Positions 18,368 to 27,461 of a stretch of 64,000 nucleotides of DNA are shown piece after piece. A program made the translations under genes and the position numbers. The stretch is taken from the NCBI RefSeq assembly GCF_026651855.1, contig NZ_CP093280.1, positions 3,636,001 to 3,700,000 of the forward strand, in the 5' to 3' direction. Position 1 is the first letter of the stretch. Every line of letters starts with the position of its first letter. The notes beneath the pieces are model-generated. The model was not told the origin of the DNA. It saw nothing but the letters and a program-made list of their open reading frames with translations, and did not search any database. Source of the stretch: Pseudomonas silvicola (lineage in GTDB: Bacteria; Pseudomonadota; Gammaproteobacteria; Pseudomonadales; Pseudomonadaceae).

Positions 18368-18394
18368 AAATAGCCCACCTTGCGTGGGCTATTT
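18368..18394. terminator. Perfect 11-bp hairpin between convergent genes
   Basis: AAATAGCCCAC pairs exactly with GTGGGCTATTT across a 5-nt loop, 24 bp after the binding-protein stop. On the minus strand it is followed by CGTTTTC. It can serve both the + strand binding-protein gene and the GMC operon ending at 18456. Confidence 0.75.
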
Positions 18395-18455
18395 GCTTGT
18401 TCATGCGATTAAGCATGACCTTGTTCCGCGCCCTGACGGTAGCGACATTACCGGC

Positions 18456-19997
18456 TTACGCCAATTCGGTTGTCGCGTCTTCACGGCTGCTGACGCCGAG
18501 GTCCGTCGTTATGATATGGTCAGCGACCCGCAGGGCCTGAGCAGCAATGGTCAGCGATGGGTTGACGGCGGCGGATGTGGGCAGGAAACTTGCGTCCACC
18601 ACAAATAGATTCTTGTGGTCGAACGATCGGCAGAAGGTATCCACCACTGCTGTGCGCGGATCAGTGCCCATTTTGGCGGTGCCACACTGGTGCGAAGGCG
18701 TACGTCGATCGAAGGGGCGGCTCATTGCGATAGGGAAGCCAGCCTGTTTCAAGGCTGCCTTGAGCGCCGCAACCAGAGCCAGGTGAGCCTTCCAGTTGGT
18801 TCGTTGCCACTTCAGTGTTATCCGATCGCCTTTGACTGTGACGCGGTTTTCAGGGCAGGGCAGGTCCTCGCTCATGGCATAGAAATCTATGCTGTGGCCG
18901 CTCAGCCGGTTTAATAGCCATTGCGGAGCGCCCGGCATGCTGCCCTTCAGAATCGCACCGGAGACCCGGCCAAGCAGCTGGATATTGCCCAAGGGGGGGC
19001 CACCCTTGCCGTCGTGCAGATAGAAGTCATCAATGCCAAATGTCTTCTGGTAGACCGAAGTGTTTTTGAACCACGGGCTGAAACCGATAACGGCTGAGGC
19101 ATTGTGATTCATGAAGTTGCGGCCCACTTGATCGGAGCTGTTCGCCAACCCGCCAGGGTGGTTTTTATCAGCCGAGCGAAGCAGCAACGCGGCGGACTGA
19201 ACGGCACCAGCGCTTAGGATGACACGGCTGGGGTTCAACGTTAAAGTTTTGCCTGCTTGGACATACTCCACTTGCGTGATGAGACCATTGCGCTCCTGTG
19301 TTCTCAATGCCACGACACGGGCACCCGTGATCAGGGTGACGTTATCAAACTTGAGGGCCGCCGACAGCGCGGCGGTCTCAGCGTCCATCTTCCCATCGTT
19401 GCAATGAGGGTGAGCATCCCAAGGCGTGGACCTATTGCTCAGCCAATGCTCTATATCGACCCCTAGCGGTAGGGAGTAGGGATGCAGCCCCGCTGTAGTC
19501 AGGCGCTCGCGAACCCTGGCAATCGCCGGCTCGTCCGGAACAGGCGGATAGCTGTAGGGGCTGGAGTGGAAGGGCTCGGTAGGATTCTGCTGGTGCGCAC
19601 CGCGTACCTTGTAAAGGGTTTCAGCACGGCTGTACCACGGCTCTAGTTCATCATAGGTGAACGGCCAGGCAGGCGAGGTGCCTTCAAGGTGCTCCATGGC
19701 ATCAAAGTCTTCGCGGCGATACCGGGCCAGGACTGCACCATAAAACTTTGAGTTACCTCCCACGTTGTAATAGTTACCGGGCGTGAAAGGCGTGCCATCT
19801 TCTTCGTACCAGGACTCTTTGGGGCGAAAGTACTGGCGCTGAAAGATGGCGCGTTGGTCATGTAGCTCCGCTTGCGGTACAAGCTGTTCCCCGGCTTCAA
19901 GCACGGTGATTCTAACGCCGCTGGCGGCTAGCCCGGCGGCGATGGTTGCCCCGCCGATACCGGAACCGATGATCAGTATTTCAGGGTATTGGTCCAT
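18456..19997 (-). CDS. GMC-family FAD oxidoreductase (sugar/polyol dehydrogenase type)
   Basis: This 513-residue flavoprotein has the N-terminal dinucleotide motif IIGSGIGGATIAAGLA and an Ala/Glu FAD-ribose site (VLEAGE). NVGGNSKFYGAVLARYR follows, with a C-terminal HQCGTAKMG segment containing a His and an FAD-contacting VNPSLTIAAQALRVADHI. Such enzymes oxidise sugar or alcohol hydroxyls. No signal peptide is seen. The gene starts 15 bp after the Gfo/Idh/MocA gene in an operon led by an FHS sugar transporter, which fits a route of import, hydroxyl oxidation and NAD-linked reduction or epimerisation, as in keto-sugar pathways (inference). Confidence 0.85.
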   Translation of the reverse strand: MDQYPEILIIGSGIGGATIAAGLAASGVRITVLEAGEQLVPQAELHDQRAIFQRQYFRPKESWYEEDGTPFTPGNYYNVGGNSKFYGAVLARYRREDFDAMEHLEGTSPAWPFTYDELEPWYSRAETLYKVRGAHQQNPTEPFHSSPYSYPPVPDEPAIARVRERLTTAGLHPYSLPLGVDIEHWLSNRSTPWDAHPHCNDGKMDAETAALSAALKFDNVTLITGARVVALRTQERNGLITQVEYVQAGKTLTLNPSRVILSAGAVQSAALLLRSADKNHPGGLANSSDQVGRNFMNHNASAVIGFSPWFKNTSVYQKTFGIDDFYLHDGKGGPPLGNIQLLGRVSGAILKGSMPGAPQWLLNRLSGHSIDFYAMSEDLPCPENRVTVKGDRITLKWQRTNWKAHLALVAALKAALKQAGFPIAMSRPFDRRTPSHQCGTAKMGTDPRTAVVDTFCRSFDHKNLFVVDASFLPTSAAVNPSLTIAAQALRVADHIITTDLGVSSREDATTELA

Positions 19998-20012
19998 GTT
20001 GCCTCCCGAGCC

Positions 20013-21008
20013 TCAAGCGATGACGACAGGCGTGGTCCGTCCAGTTCGGGCCGCTTCGACCACGGCGATACCGGTGGCCAGTGACCACACGCCGTCCTGG
20101 CCTGTGGCAGCGGGCTCGGAGCGCCCGGCGACGGCCTCGCCAAACGCCCGGAAGCCAGTCTCATAGAGGTTGACGTGCTCAAGAATCAGCTTTCGCGTGC
20201 CCTCTGCATTGACCAGGCAAACCTCCCCGATTGGCTGCTGGGTCATGACATCCCTGGCGATCAGCGTGCCTTCGGTGCCAATTATTTCCAGGCCGGTGTG
20301 TGCATGCTTGGCGGTGAAGGAGTCATGGAACTGTGCGATAAGGCCGGACTTGAAGCGCATCACGCCCATGACCGATTCCGCCAGGCCTGATTGGCTGAGC
20401 ACCCCGGTCTGAGTGAGCGCGGTGACTTCCACGGGGTCATCGTTGAGGACATAACGCAGTGTGTCGGTGTCGTGCACCGTGATATCCAGGATTACGCCCC
20501 CGCCATTGGCGCTCTCGGCAATGCGCCAGCCTTGCAGGCTCGGCGGCAGCGAGACGGCATGAAACACTTTGGCTGCCAGCGGCCGGCCGATCAGTCCGCC
20601 CTGAATGGCACGGCGCAGCGCGGTGTGGCTGGCGGCATTGCGTAGATGGTGGTTGGTGGCAAACACCACCCCCGCTTTTTTGGCCGCAGTTACCATCTCC
20701 TGCGCATCTTCGACACTCAGGGCAAGAGGCTTCTCGCACATGACGTGTTTGCCGGCCTTGATAGCCAGCAAAGACTGCTCTTTATGCAGGTGATTTTTGG
20801 TGGAGATATACACAGCTTGAATATCGTTGTTTTCGAGCAGTGCTTTGATGTCGGTACTGTAGTGGGCGATTCCCTGCTGCAGGGCAAATTCTCTAGCCCG
20901 TTTTTCGTCTGAGCTCACCACCGCAATGACGTCATCGCCGATGCTACGAAGTGCGGCAATGGTCCATTCCTTGGCAATCGTGCTGGCGCCGATCAATCCC
21001 CATTTCAT
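20013..21008 (-). CDS. Gfo/Idh/MocA-family NAD(P)-dependent oxidoreductase
   Basis: This 331-residue protein has an N-terminal Rossmann fold (MKWGLIGASTIAKEW) and the family motif VMCEKPLALSVEDA with the conserved Lys (EKP, about residue 98). A later ILDITVHDTDTLRY segment carries the catalytic Asp/His pair. Members act on sugars, inositols and similar compounds. The start at 21008 is the family N terminus with AGGAG upstream; the frame from 21131 is too long. It is flanked by the FHS transporter (46 bp upstream) and the GMC gene. Confidence 0.88.
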   Translation of the reverse strand: MKWGLIGASTIAKEWTIAALRSIGDDVIAVVSSDEKRAREFALQQGIAHYSTDIKALLENNDIQAVYISTKNHLHKEQSLLAIKAGKHVMCEKPLALSVEDAQEMVTAAKKAGVVFATNHHLRNAASHTALRRAIQGGLIGRPLAAKVFHAVSLPPSLQGWRIAESANGGGVILDITVHDTDTLRYVLNDDPVEVTALTQTGVLSQSGLAESVMGVMRFKSGLIAQFHDSFTAKHAHTGLEIIGTEGTLIARDVMTQQPIGEVCLVNAEGTRKLILEHVNLYETGFRAFGEAVAGRSEPAATGQDGVWSLATGIAVVEAARTGRTTPVVIA

Positions 21009-21054
21009 CTTGATAGTTCTCCTATTGTAATTGTTTAGAGTGAACGTTTCAGTA

Positions 21055-22332
21055 TTAGACCGCGGCGCGGCGTGCGTACCAGCCGTAAAAGCCAATGGCG
21101 GCGTAGCAGACGGCAGGGACGATGAGGGCACAGGAAAGGTTGCTCAGGTCCGCAGCCAGGCCGGTGAGTGGAGGGATGATCGCGCCGCCGACGATGGCGC
21201 AGCAGATCAGCCCTGAACCTTGGGCAGCGCGTGCGCCCAGCCCTTCGGAAGCCAGCGCAAAGATCGTCGGGAACATCACCGAATTGAACAAGCCGATGGC
21301 CAGAATTGACCATCCGGCCGTACTGCCGGTGGTATTGGCCGCGATGGCGATCAGCACGATCACCACGGTGGCGGCACCCGCCAACAGTTTTCCCGGCGCC
21401 ACATGACGCAACAGCGCTGCGCCGATAAAACGACCGACCATGGCGCCGCCCCAGTAGTAGGCGACATGCTTGCCGGCAAGCTCGGCGTTGAAGCCGAACG
21501 TGGAGTCCAGCATGAGGAAGTTGGTCAACAGGCTGCCGATCGCAACCTCAGCGCCGACGTAGAAGAAAAGGCAGGCAGCGCCCAAGGCAAAGCGGGGCTG
21601 TTTCAGCAGGCTGAGCGCTGCCAGCGGATTGGCGCGCTGGGGGTTTGTGCTGGCGGGAAGCTGCTTGCGTTGTTGCCACACAACCATGGCCACCGCCAGC
21701 AGCGCCAGCGCGATTCCGGCATACGTGTTGCTGATGACTTCGGCTTCCTTGGCGAGGAATGCTGTCAGGGCCGTCGGCGAAAGAGAGGAGGGGTCGATTT
21801 CGTTGATTGAGCCCAGGATGAGAATCGCACCAAGATAGGGGGCTACCGTGGTACCCAGAGAGTTGAAGGCGTGGGCAAAGGTGACTCGGCTATGCGCCGT
21901 TGTCGGGGAACCAAGCAGGCAGATCAATGGATTTGACACCACCTGGACCACTGTCACGCCGGTTGCCAGGATAAAAAGAGCGCCGAGGAAAGCGCCAAAA
22001 AGACCCACTTGGGTGGCGGGTATGAACAACAGGCAACCAGCTGCCATGGTCAGCAAGCCTATGGCTGCGGCACGCATATATCCGATTCTGGCGATGAGCA
22101 AGCCGGCGGGTATGGAGGCAATGAAATAAGCCAGGAAGAAAGAGGACTGTACCAACATGGCTTCGGCATAACTGAGGCTGAACAGACTTTTCAACTTGGG
22201 AATCAGGACGTCGTTGAGGCTGGTAATACTGCCGAAGATAAAAAATAATGAAAAAACAAACAGACTCAGCCGTTGAGTGTTGTTCTGCGCAAGGTGAGTC
22301 GTTTCGTTTTTTGCGGTGAATGTCCCATGCAT
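21055..22332 (-). CDS. FHS-family sugar MFS transporter (FucP/GluP-like)
   Basis: This 425-residue 12-TM protein has the fucose-permease family features FIFGSITSLNDVLIPKLK in TM1, SSFFLAYFIASIPAG in TM2, VVQVVSNPLICLLG in TM4 and YYWGGAMVGRFIGA in TM8. It imports a hexose-like sugar or polyol with protons. Start ATG 22332 has GGAG upstream; the longer frame to 22530 adds polar sequence only. It leads the operon with Gfo/Idh/MocA and GMC genes, and the AraC gene diverges from it. Confidence 0.87.
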   Translation of the reverse strand: MHGTFTAKNETTHLAQNNTQRLSLFVFSLFFIFGSITSLNDVLIPKLKSLFSLSYAEAMLVQSSFFLAYFIASIPAGLLIARIGYMRAAAIGLLTMAAGCLLFIPATQVGLFGAFLGALFILATGVTVVQVVSNPLICLLGSPTTAHSRVTFAHAFNSLGTTVAPYLGAILILGSINEIDPSSLSPTALTAFLAKEAEVISNTYAGIALALLAVAMVVWQQRKQLPASTNPQRANPLAALSLLKQPRFALGAACLFFYVGAEVAIGSLLTNFLMLDSTFGFNAELAGKHVAYYWGGAMVGRFIGAALLRHVAPGKLLAGAATVVIVLIAIAANTTGSTAGWSILAIGLFNSVMFPTIFALASEGLGARAAQGSGLICCAIVGGAIIPPLTGLAADLSNLSCALIVPAVCYAAIGFYGWYARRAAV

Positions 22333-22676
22333 GATGGCCACTCCCTCTATTGTTGTTGGTCGAGAAAAGTCTGGGTGTCCTGCGGACTCGGATGGCCCGC
22401 CAGGAACGGTGCGAGCGCCCCAGGCTATTGGTTGGAGTTGCTCAGGATTGCCAGGCTGCGGTGCTCGTGGCGTTGACGGAGCGTCCTGCCGAATGGGGGG
22501 ATGGAGCGGGTGGAAGTATCCATGTTTCACCTGTATCGGACTTATTGTTTTTAGCGATCAGCGGACGTCAGGATGCCTCCATCGCGGCGAAAGGGGGAGT
22601 GTGAGAACTCGCGTTGAGTGGTACGATTGTGGCGCAGGTGGCCTATACCCATGCAGGAAATGTAGGAATTAGCGGT
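22333..22676. other. 344-bp divergent control region, FHS operon / AraC
   Basis: No gene is apparent. The region must hold the promoters for the FHS operon (-) and the AraC gene (+). I could not pick out a convincing -35/-10 pair or repeated AraC half-sites by eye. No GGAACGTTCC palindrome is present, so this operon does not look like part of the LacI-A regulon. Confidence 0.6.
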
Positions 22677-23549
22677 ATGAAACCCAGTTTCGAGAAGGTG
22701 CCGACCCCGCCCAACGCGTCATGGACGCTGCTAAATAGGCGTCTTGCCGATGAGATTCCATTCGAATGGCATCATCACCCCGAATATGAGCTGACCCTGA
22801 CCCTCAACAGCCGGGGGCACCGATACATCAGCAGCGACGTGCAGCGCTATGACGACTGTGATTTGACGTTGGTGGGGCCCAATGTCCCTCACAGCTGGTG
22901 CTCCGCCGAGCTGATCGATCCTGCCGAACCACATGTGGCGTTGGTGATCTGGTTCTCCGAGGCGTGGGCGCAATCGCTGGTGGGACTGTTTCCCGAGCTG
23001 GGGCAATTGCGCAATCTGCTGGCTGCTGCTCAGTGTGCACTAACGTTCAGTCCTGATTTTGCGCGCCAGTTGCAGCCTACAATTGAAGCAATGGTCGATC
23101 AGGATGATCCCCAGCGGCTGGTCTCGCTCCTGCATGTGTTGACCCAACTGATCCAGGATACCAAGGCCCAACGTATCGTACCCGTGCAGGGGGCGGCCAC
23201 GGCTGACATCATGAGTGAAGATCCACGCATCCACCGCGTTCTGGATTACATCCATGCGCACTATGCAGACCCGGTCACCATTCCGGAACTGGCGCAGATG
23301 GCATGCGTCAGCGTGTCGGCGTTCCACCGCATGTTTCGCCGCCATACCCGCAGCACGGCATTGGATTACATCGCTCGGCTTCGTATAGGAAGGGCGTGCG
23401 CGCTACTGCTGGAAAGCAACGCGATCATTTCGGCGGTATCCGAGGAGGTCGGTTACTCCTCATTGGCTTTTTTCAACCGCCAGTTCAAGGCACAGAAAGG
23501 CATCACCCCCACCGAATTCCGCCGACAGCATGGCCGGCATTTCCGCTAG
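22677..23549 (+). CDS. AraC-family regulator with cupin-type N-terminal domain
   Basis: This 290-residue protein has an N-terminal sugar-sensing cupin-like domain (EWHHHPEYELTLTLNSRG, DLTLVGPNVPHSW). Its C-terminal double HTH includes DPVTIPELAQMACVSVSAFH and the signature EVGYSSLAFFNRQFKAQKG ... PTEFR. The layout is that of activators of sugar operons. ATG 22677 is preferred over non-ATG starts from 22614. It is divergent from the FHS/Gfo/GMC operon, which it probably controls. Its TAG stop shares the tetranucleotide CTAG with the stop of the convergent LacI-A gene. Confidence 0.88.
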   Translation: MKPSFEKVPTPPNASWTLLNRRLADEIPFEWHHHPEYELTLTLNSRGHRYISSDVQRYDDCDLTLVGPNVPHSWCSAELIDPAEPHVALVIWFSEAWAQSLVGLFPELGQLRNLLAAAQCALTFSPDFARQLQPTIEAMVDQDDPQRLVSLLHVLTQLIQDTKAQRIVPVQGAATADIMSEDPRIHRVLDYIHAHYADPVTIPELAQMACVSVSAFHRMFRRHTRSTALDYIARLRIGRACALLLESNAIISAVSEEVGYSSLAFFNRQFKAQKGITPTEFRRQHGRHFR

Positions 23550-24580
23550 GCCAATGCCTTCCCACCGCAGGTCTCGCGTACGATAAGGCGAGGTTTGAGC
23601 AGGTATTTCATGGGTGGCGCGTCAGGGTTTTTCAGCCTTGCCAACAGCATTTCGCTGGCAACTTCACCCAGGTGCTCCGGTTCCAAAGCCAGGGTGGACA
23701 GGGGTGGATTGCAATAAGCTGAGGCCGCCACCCCATCACTGCCCATGATTGCGATATCCGTACCTGCCTTGAGGCCTCGATTGCCCATCTCATTCAAGGC
23801 GCCTGTGGCAATCACATCGTTGTAGCACACTACTGCGGTGGGCCGCTGAGGTAGATCCAGCAACTGGCTCATGCCAGCGCGCCCGCCCTCAAGGTTGATC
23901 GGGGTCTCTACCATCCAGGCGGGGTTGGGCGTGATGCCGTTATCGACCAGGCACTCGCTGTAGCCTTTAAGTCGCTCAAGGCTCACCGCGTAGGTACTGT
24001 TGCGCCCTATGAACGCAATGTCGGAGTGGCCAAGGTCAATCAAATGCTGAGTAGCCATCTGTATCCCCAGGTAGTTATCGCAGCCGACAAAGTCGGTCGC
24101 TTCATCGCCCAGCGCCCTCATGACGGTCACGAAAGGCATTCCCCATTGTCTCAATGACTCCACCAGGTCCGGTGGAGTCTCGAACGTTGGACAAATGATG
24201 ATGCCCGCGGCTTTGTTTTCGCGCATCGAGGCCAGTACCTGGCGTTGCAGGCGCTGGTCCTCGGCCGTGTGGGCGAGGAGGGTGATGTAGCTGGATTCCA
24301 GCAACTTGCGCTCGGCCCCGATCAGTAACTCGACGAAAAACGAGTTGCTGAGGTCATTGACCACCATGCCGATAACGTTGCTGACACCTTGGCGCAGGTT
24401 GGCGGCGCTGCGATTGTAGACGTACCCCAACTGTTCGGCGGCCACTCGTACTTTCTCTGCGGTAGAGGGGCGTACCAGAGGGCTGTTGTTCAGCACCAGG
24501 GACACGGTGGACTTTGACACGCCACTGGCTTTGGCAATGTCATTGATGGTGGCTTTTTCTTCGATCTGGGACTTGGTCAA
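23546..24580 (-). CDS. LacI-family regulator (LacI-A), probable TTG start
   Basis: This protein of about 344 residues has an N-terminal LacI HTH (ATINDIAKASGVSKSTVSLVLNNS), a hinge (AANLRQGVSNVIG) and a type-1 periplasmic-binding effector domain (CYNDVIATGALNEMGNRG). No ATG lies near the HTH: the frame stays open to 24949, but that stretch is not protein-like and contains operators. TTG 24580 (LTKSQIEEKA) is the most reasonable start, with weak ribosome-binding support. Palindromes with core GGAACGTTCC lie 39 bp upstream of this start and before the divergent CoA-transferase operon, as expected of an autoregulated repressor. Confidence 0.85.
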   Translation of the reverse strand: MTKSQIEEKATINDIAKASGVSKSTVSLVLNNSPLVRPSTAEKVRVAAEQLGYVYNRSAANLRQGVSNVIGMVVNDLSNSFFVELLIGAERKLLESSYITLLAHTAEDQRLQRQVLASMRENKAAGIIICPTFETPPDLVESLRQWGMPFVTVMRALGDEATDFVGCDNYLGIQMATQHLIDLGHSDIAFIGRNSTYAVSLERLKGYSECLVDNGITPNPAWMVETPINLEGGRAGMSQLLDLPQRPTAVVCYNDVIATGALNEMGNRGLKAGTDIAIMGSDGVAASAYCNPPLSTLALEPEHLGEVASEMLLARLKNPDAPPMKYLLKPRLIVRETCGGKALA

Positions 24581-24618
24581 CTGGAAATCTCTGCGTAGGG
24601 CAGCTACCGACTGCGGTC

Positions 24619-24628
24619 GGAACGTTCC
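24619..24628. promoter_or_regulatory. LacI-A operator 1 (GGAACGTTCC)
   Basis: A perfect 10-bp palindrome lies 39 bp upstream of the proposed LacI-A start. It has the CG centre of LacI-family operators and the same core as 24794 and 28998. It probably mediates autoregulation. Confidence 0.65.
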
Positions 24629-24793
24629 CAACGTACCAATTTTTGCGGTGGCACGGCCAGCAGGATCTTGACCGCTTCGCCAACTGCTACCCCTTTCCCC
24701 CGTCGTCAGCCTGGCATTTTTAGTGCTGTCGTGCGTAGCGCGACCGGTGTGGATGCGAGGAAGCTGTTGACAGCGATGGTTACACAAATTACA

Positions 24794-24813
24794 TTTTTGG
24801 AACGTTCCAAAAA
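24794..24813. promoter_or_regulatory. LacI-A operator 2, 20-bp perfect palindrome
   Basis: TTTTTGGAAC joined to GTTCCAAAAA is a perfect 20-bp palindrome in the divergent region between LacI-A and the CoA-transferase gene. A degenerate second copy (TTTGGAACGATTTAA) follows at 24817-24831, about 22 bp on. Together they fit cooperative repressor binding over a divergent promoter. Confidence 0.78.
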
Positions 24814-24816
24814 TAG

Positions 24817-24831
24817 TTTGGAACGATTTAA
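24817..24831. promoter_or_regulatory. Degenerate LacI-A half-operator
   Basis: TTTGGAACGATTTAA keeps the left half (TTTGGAAC) of the 24794 palindrome and loses most of the right half. Centre-to-centre distance is about two helical turns. Confidence 0.4.
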
Positions 24832-25091
24832 TAAAAATAATCGGTGACTTCCATGAAGCCTTTTTTCCCTCAGCTTCTGATCCCCTGCTTGCGTGTGTAC
24901 GCGCAGTGGGCCTGCGCCGTATTCCGCGGTTCGTGCCCGGGCAATACACCTGTTCCTAGCTCCCATTCTGCCTACTCTGCCGATCCTTTCGCCGGGGCGT
25001 TGGGGCTGGCGCTGCACGCAAACTGTTCCGCTTTCAGCCCCCGGCATTAACTCACGGGGCTGCCACTTGAACCCAAACGGCGCAAGGATTT
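24832..25091. other. 260-bp untranslated leader before the CoA-transferase gene
   Basis: No convincing gene is present. A short + strand frame at 24844-25050 (68 codons) has no family-like sequence and no good ribosome-binding site. The operators lie about 280 bp from the first start codon, so the operon either has a long 5' leader or a second promoter here that I could not recognise. Confidence 0.5.
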
Positions 25092-26678
25092 ATGAAAAAG
25101 CTCATCACTGCTGAACAGGCCGCCGGCCTGATCCACGACCACGACACTGTGACCGTCAGCTCCTCCAGTGGGCTCGCATGCCCGGACTCAGTGCTCGCTG
25201 CCCTGGGCCAGCGCTACCGTCAAACCGCCCATCCTGCCGGGCTGACCATGCTGCACCCCATCGCTGCCGGCGACATGTATGGCATCAAGGGGATCGAGCA
25301 CCTGGCTCAGCCAGGCATGATCAACACGGTGCTCGCCGGGTCTTACCCAAGCGGTCCATCCTCGCTGCCCATGCCCGAAATCTGGCGCATGATCACTGAC
25401 AATGAGATTGCTGCGTACAACGTCCCCAGCGGCATTCTGTTTGATTTGCACAAGGATGCCGCCGCCAAGCGCCCAGGCGTGCTGACGAAGGTCGGCCTGG
25501 ACACCTTCGCCGACCCCGCCCGCCAGGGGTGTGCAATGAATGCGTTGGCATCCGAGCAGGCGATCGTGCAGAAAGTCGCGTTTGCGGGAGAGGACTGGCT
25601 GTTCTTTCCAACCATCGTGCCTAATGTGGCCATCATTAGGGCGACCACCGCCGATGAGCGAGGCAACCTGTCATATGAACACGAAGGTGGCCTATTGGGG
25701 GCACTCGACCAGGCGCTGGCGGTACGTAACAACGGTGGCATTGTCATCGCTCAAGTGAAACGCGTAGTGCGTGCAGGCTCGTTGAAACCCCACGATGTGC
25801 ACGTGCCTTGCAATCTGGTCGACCACATCGTCGTCGCACCGGATCAGATGCAGACCACGCAGGTGGTGTACGACCCGGCCATCAGCGGCGAGATCCAGCA
25901 ACCGGAGTCAGCATTCGAATTCGCGCCGTGGGGCGCGGAGAAAGTCATCGCGCGACGTGCGGCGATGCAGGTGGAAAAGGGCATGGCGGTCAACCTGGGC
26001 TTCGGCATTTCGGCCAACGTGCCGCGTATCCTGCTGGAAGAGGGTTTCAACGGCGATGCAACCTGGGTCATCGAACAGGGGGCCGTCGGGGGGATGCCGC
26101 TGCTTGGTTTTGCTTTCGGCTGTGCAGCGAACGCCGATGCGATCATGCCATCCTCCGCACAGTTCACCTACTTCCAGGGCGGTGGCTTCGACCTGACCCT
26201 GCTGTCGTTTCTGCAAATCGACCGCTATGGCAACGTCAATGTCTCCAAGCTGCCGGGCAAGCCATACCTGACCGCAGGCTGCGGAGGTTTCGTGGACATC
26301 ACTACTCACGCCAAGCGCATCGTGTTCTCGGGCTTTTTCACCGCAGGTGCCAAGCAGTCGGTCGCCGATGGGCAGTTGGCGATCCAGCAGGACGGTAAAT
26401 CCCGCAAGCTGGTCGAGGACGTCGATCACGTCACCTTCAGCGGCCGCATGGCATTGCAGCGGGGCCAGGACGTGACCTATGTGACCGAGCGCTGTGTGAT
26501 GAAGCTCACGGCGGATGGCCTCGTCGTGACTGAGATCGCCCCGGGCATCGACCTTGAACGGGACGTGCTGGCTCAGGCCGAATTCTCGCTGCTGGTGGCC
26601 GACGACCTCAAAGTCATGGACCCGCGTTTGTTCACGGAAGCTCCGATGGGGCTGCAACTTAAGGAGCTACGCCCATGA
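25092..26678 (+). CDS. CoA-transferase (propionate CoA-transferase / acyl-CoA transferase family I)
   Basis: This 528-residue fused alpha/beta CoA-transferase has an N-terminal VSSSSGLACPDSVLAALG and a C-terminal domain with the probable catalytic Glu in VIEQGAVGG (about residue 328), then FQGGGFDLTLLSFLQID. It moves CoA from an acyl-CoA donor to a carboxylic acid. It leads a tight operon: the stop overlaps the enoyl-CoA hydratase start by 4 bp. With the aldehyde dehydrogenase and hydratase, the set could turn an aldehyde into an acid, its CoA ester and a hydroxyacyl-CoA (inference). LacI-A probably represses it through 24794. Confidence 0.86.
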   Translation: MKKLITAEQAAGLIHDHDTVTVSSSSGLACPDSVLAALGQRYRQTAHPAGLTMLHPIAAGDMYGIKGIEHLAQPGMINTVLAGSYPSGPSSLPMPEIWRMITDNEIAAYNVPSGILFDLHKDAAAKRPGVLTKVGLDTFADPARQGCAMNALASEQAIVQKVAFAGEDWLFFPTIVPNVAIIRATTADERGNLSYEHEGGLLGALDQALAVRNNGGIVIAQVKRVVRAGSLKPHDVHVPCNLVDHIVVAPDQMQTTQVVYDPAISGEIQQPESAFEFAPWGAEKVIARRAAMQVEKGMAVNLGFGISANVPRILLEEGFNGDATWVIEQGAVGGMPLLGFAFGCAANADAIMPSSAQFTYFQGGGFDLTLLSFLQIDRYGNVNVSKLPGKPYLTAGCGGFVDITTHAKRIVFSGFFTAGAKQSVADGQLAIQQDGKSRKLVEDVDHVTFSGRMALQRGQDVTYVTERCVMKLTADGLVVTEIAPGIDLERDVLAQAEFSLLVADDLKVMDPRLFTEAPMGLQLKELRP

Positions 26679-27460
26679 GCCTGGCCGAAGGGTTTGTTTC
26701 TCTGGAAGTTCAGGGTCTGATTGCTGTCGTGCGCTTGGAACGTGCGGCGAAGCTCAATGCGCTGACCCCGGAAATGATCGCCCAACTGGGGCAGATAGCG
26801 CAGGAGTTGGATAAGCGCACTGACCTGCGCGCTGTAGTGCTGACCGCCAGTGGCGATCGGGCATTCTGCGTTGGTGCCGATATCCGCGTGTGGTCGGGGC
26901 TGCAGCCGTTGGATATGTGGCGTCAATGGGTACGGGACGGCCATCGCGTATTCGACGCGTGGGCCAACCTGCGTCTGCCCGTGATTGCGGCGATCAATGG
27001 CCATGCTTTTGGTGGCGGCCTTGAGTTGCTGGCCACCACGGACATTCGTGTGTCAGAGGTCACGGCGACTTTCGCGTTGCCTGAGGCCGGCATCGCCACC
27101 TGCCCCGGGTGGTCGGGGACCCAGCGGCTGGTGAAGTTGATCGGCCCCAGCCAGGTCAAGCTCATGGCGTTGACGGGGCGCCGTATCGGCGCGACTGAGG
27201 CTCAGCGGATTGGCCTGGTGCAGGACATTTGCGAACCGGGTACCGCGCTGCAGCAGGCGTTGGAAATCGCCGGGCAGATCGCCAAACAGGCGCCTATCTC
27301 AGTGCAATTGACTAAACAACTCATTGATGCCGGTAACGGCATCAATGTCGCCGCCGTACTTGAAGGGATGGCTGGCGCGCTCGCGGCCACCACTCTCGAC
27401 GCCAAAGAAGGCTTGGCCAGCTTCAACGAGCGTCGTCCAGCTGATTACCGAGGGGTTTGA
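26675..27460 (+). CDS. Enoyl-CoA hydratase/isomerase family protein
   Basis: This 261-residue crotonase-fold protein has the oxyanion-hole segment CVGADIRVWSG, AINGHAFGGGLELLATTDIRV and the catalytic-loop Glu in LPEAGIATCPGWSGTQRL. It acts on a CoA thioester in the cytoplasm (hydration, isomerisation or hydrolysis). ATGA overlap with the upstream gene and 1 bp to the next show operon structure. It probably uses the CoA ester made by the preceding CoA-transferase. Confidence 0.88.
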   Translation: MSLAEGFVSLEVQGLIAVVRLERAAKLNALTPEMIAQLGQIAQELDKRTDLRAVVLTASGDRAFCVGADIRVWSGLQPLDMWRQWVRDGHRVFDAWANLRLPVIAAINGHAFGGGLELLATTDIRVSEVTATFALPEAGIATCPGWSGTQRLVKLIGPSQVKLMALTGRRIGATEAQRIGLVQDICEPGTALQQALEIAGQIAKQAPISVQLTKQLIDAGNGINVAAVLEGMAGALAATTLDAKEGLASFNERRPADYRGV

Positions 27461-27461
27461 A

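Noticed and set aside
21040-21060. GAACGTTT-like sequence between the FHS and Gfo/Idh genes as another LacI operator
   Set aside because: It matches only half of either palindrome, and lies inside an operon with an AraC regulator.
24844-25050. Small plus-strand frame in the CoA-transferase leader (possible leader peptide)
   Set aside because: No Shine-Dalgarno, no codon run typical of attenuator peptides, and no family-like sequence.
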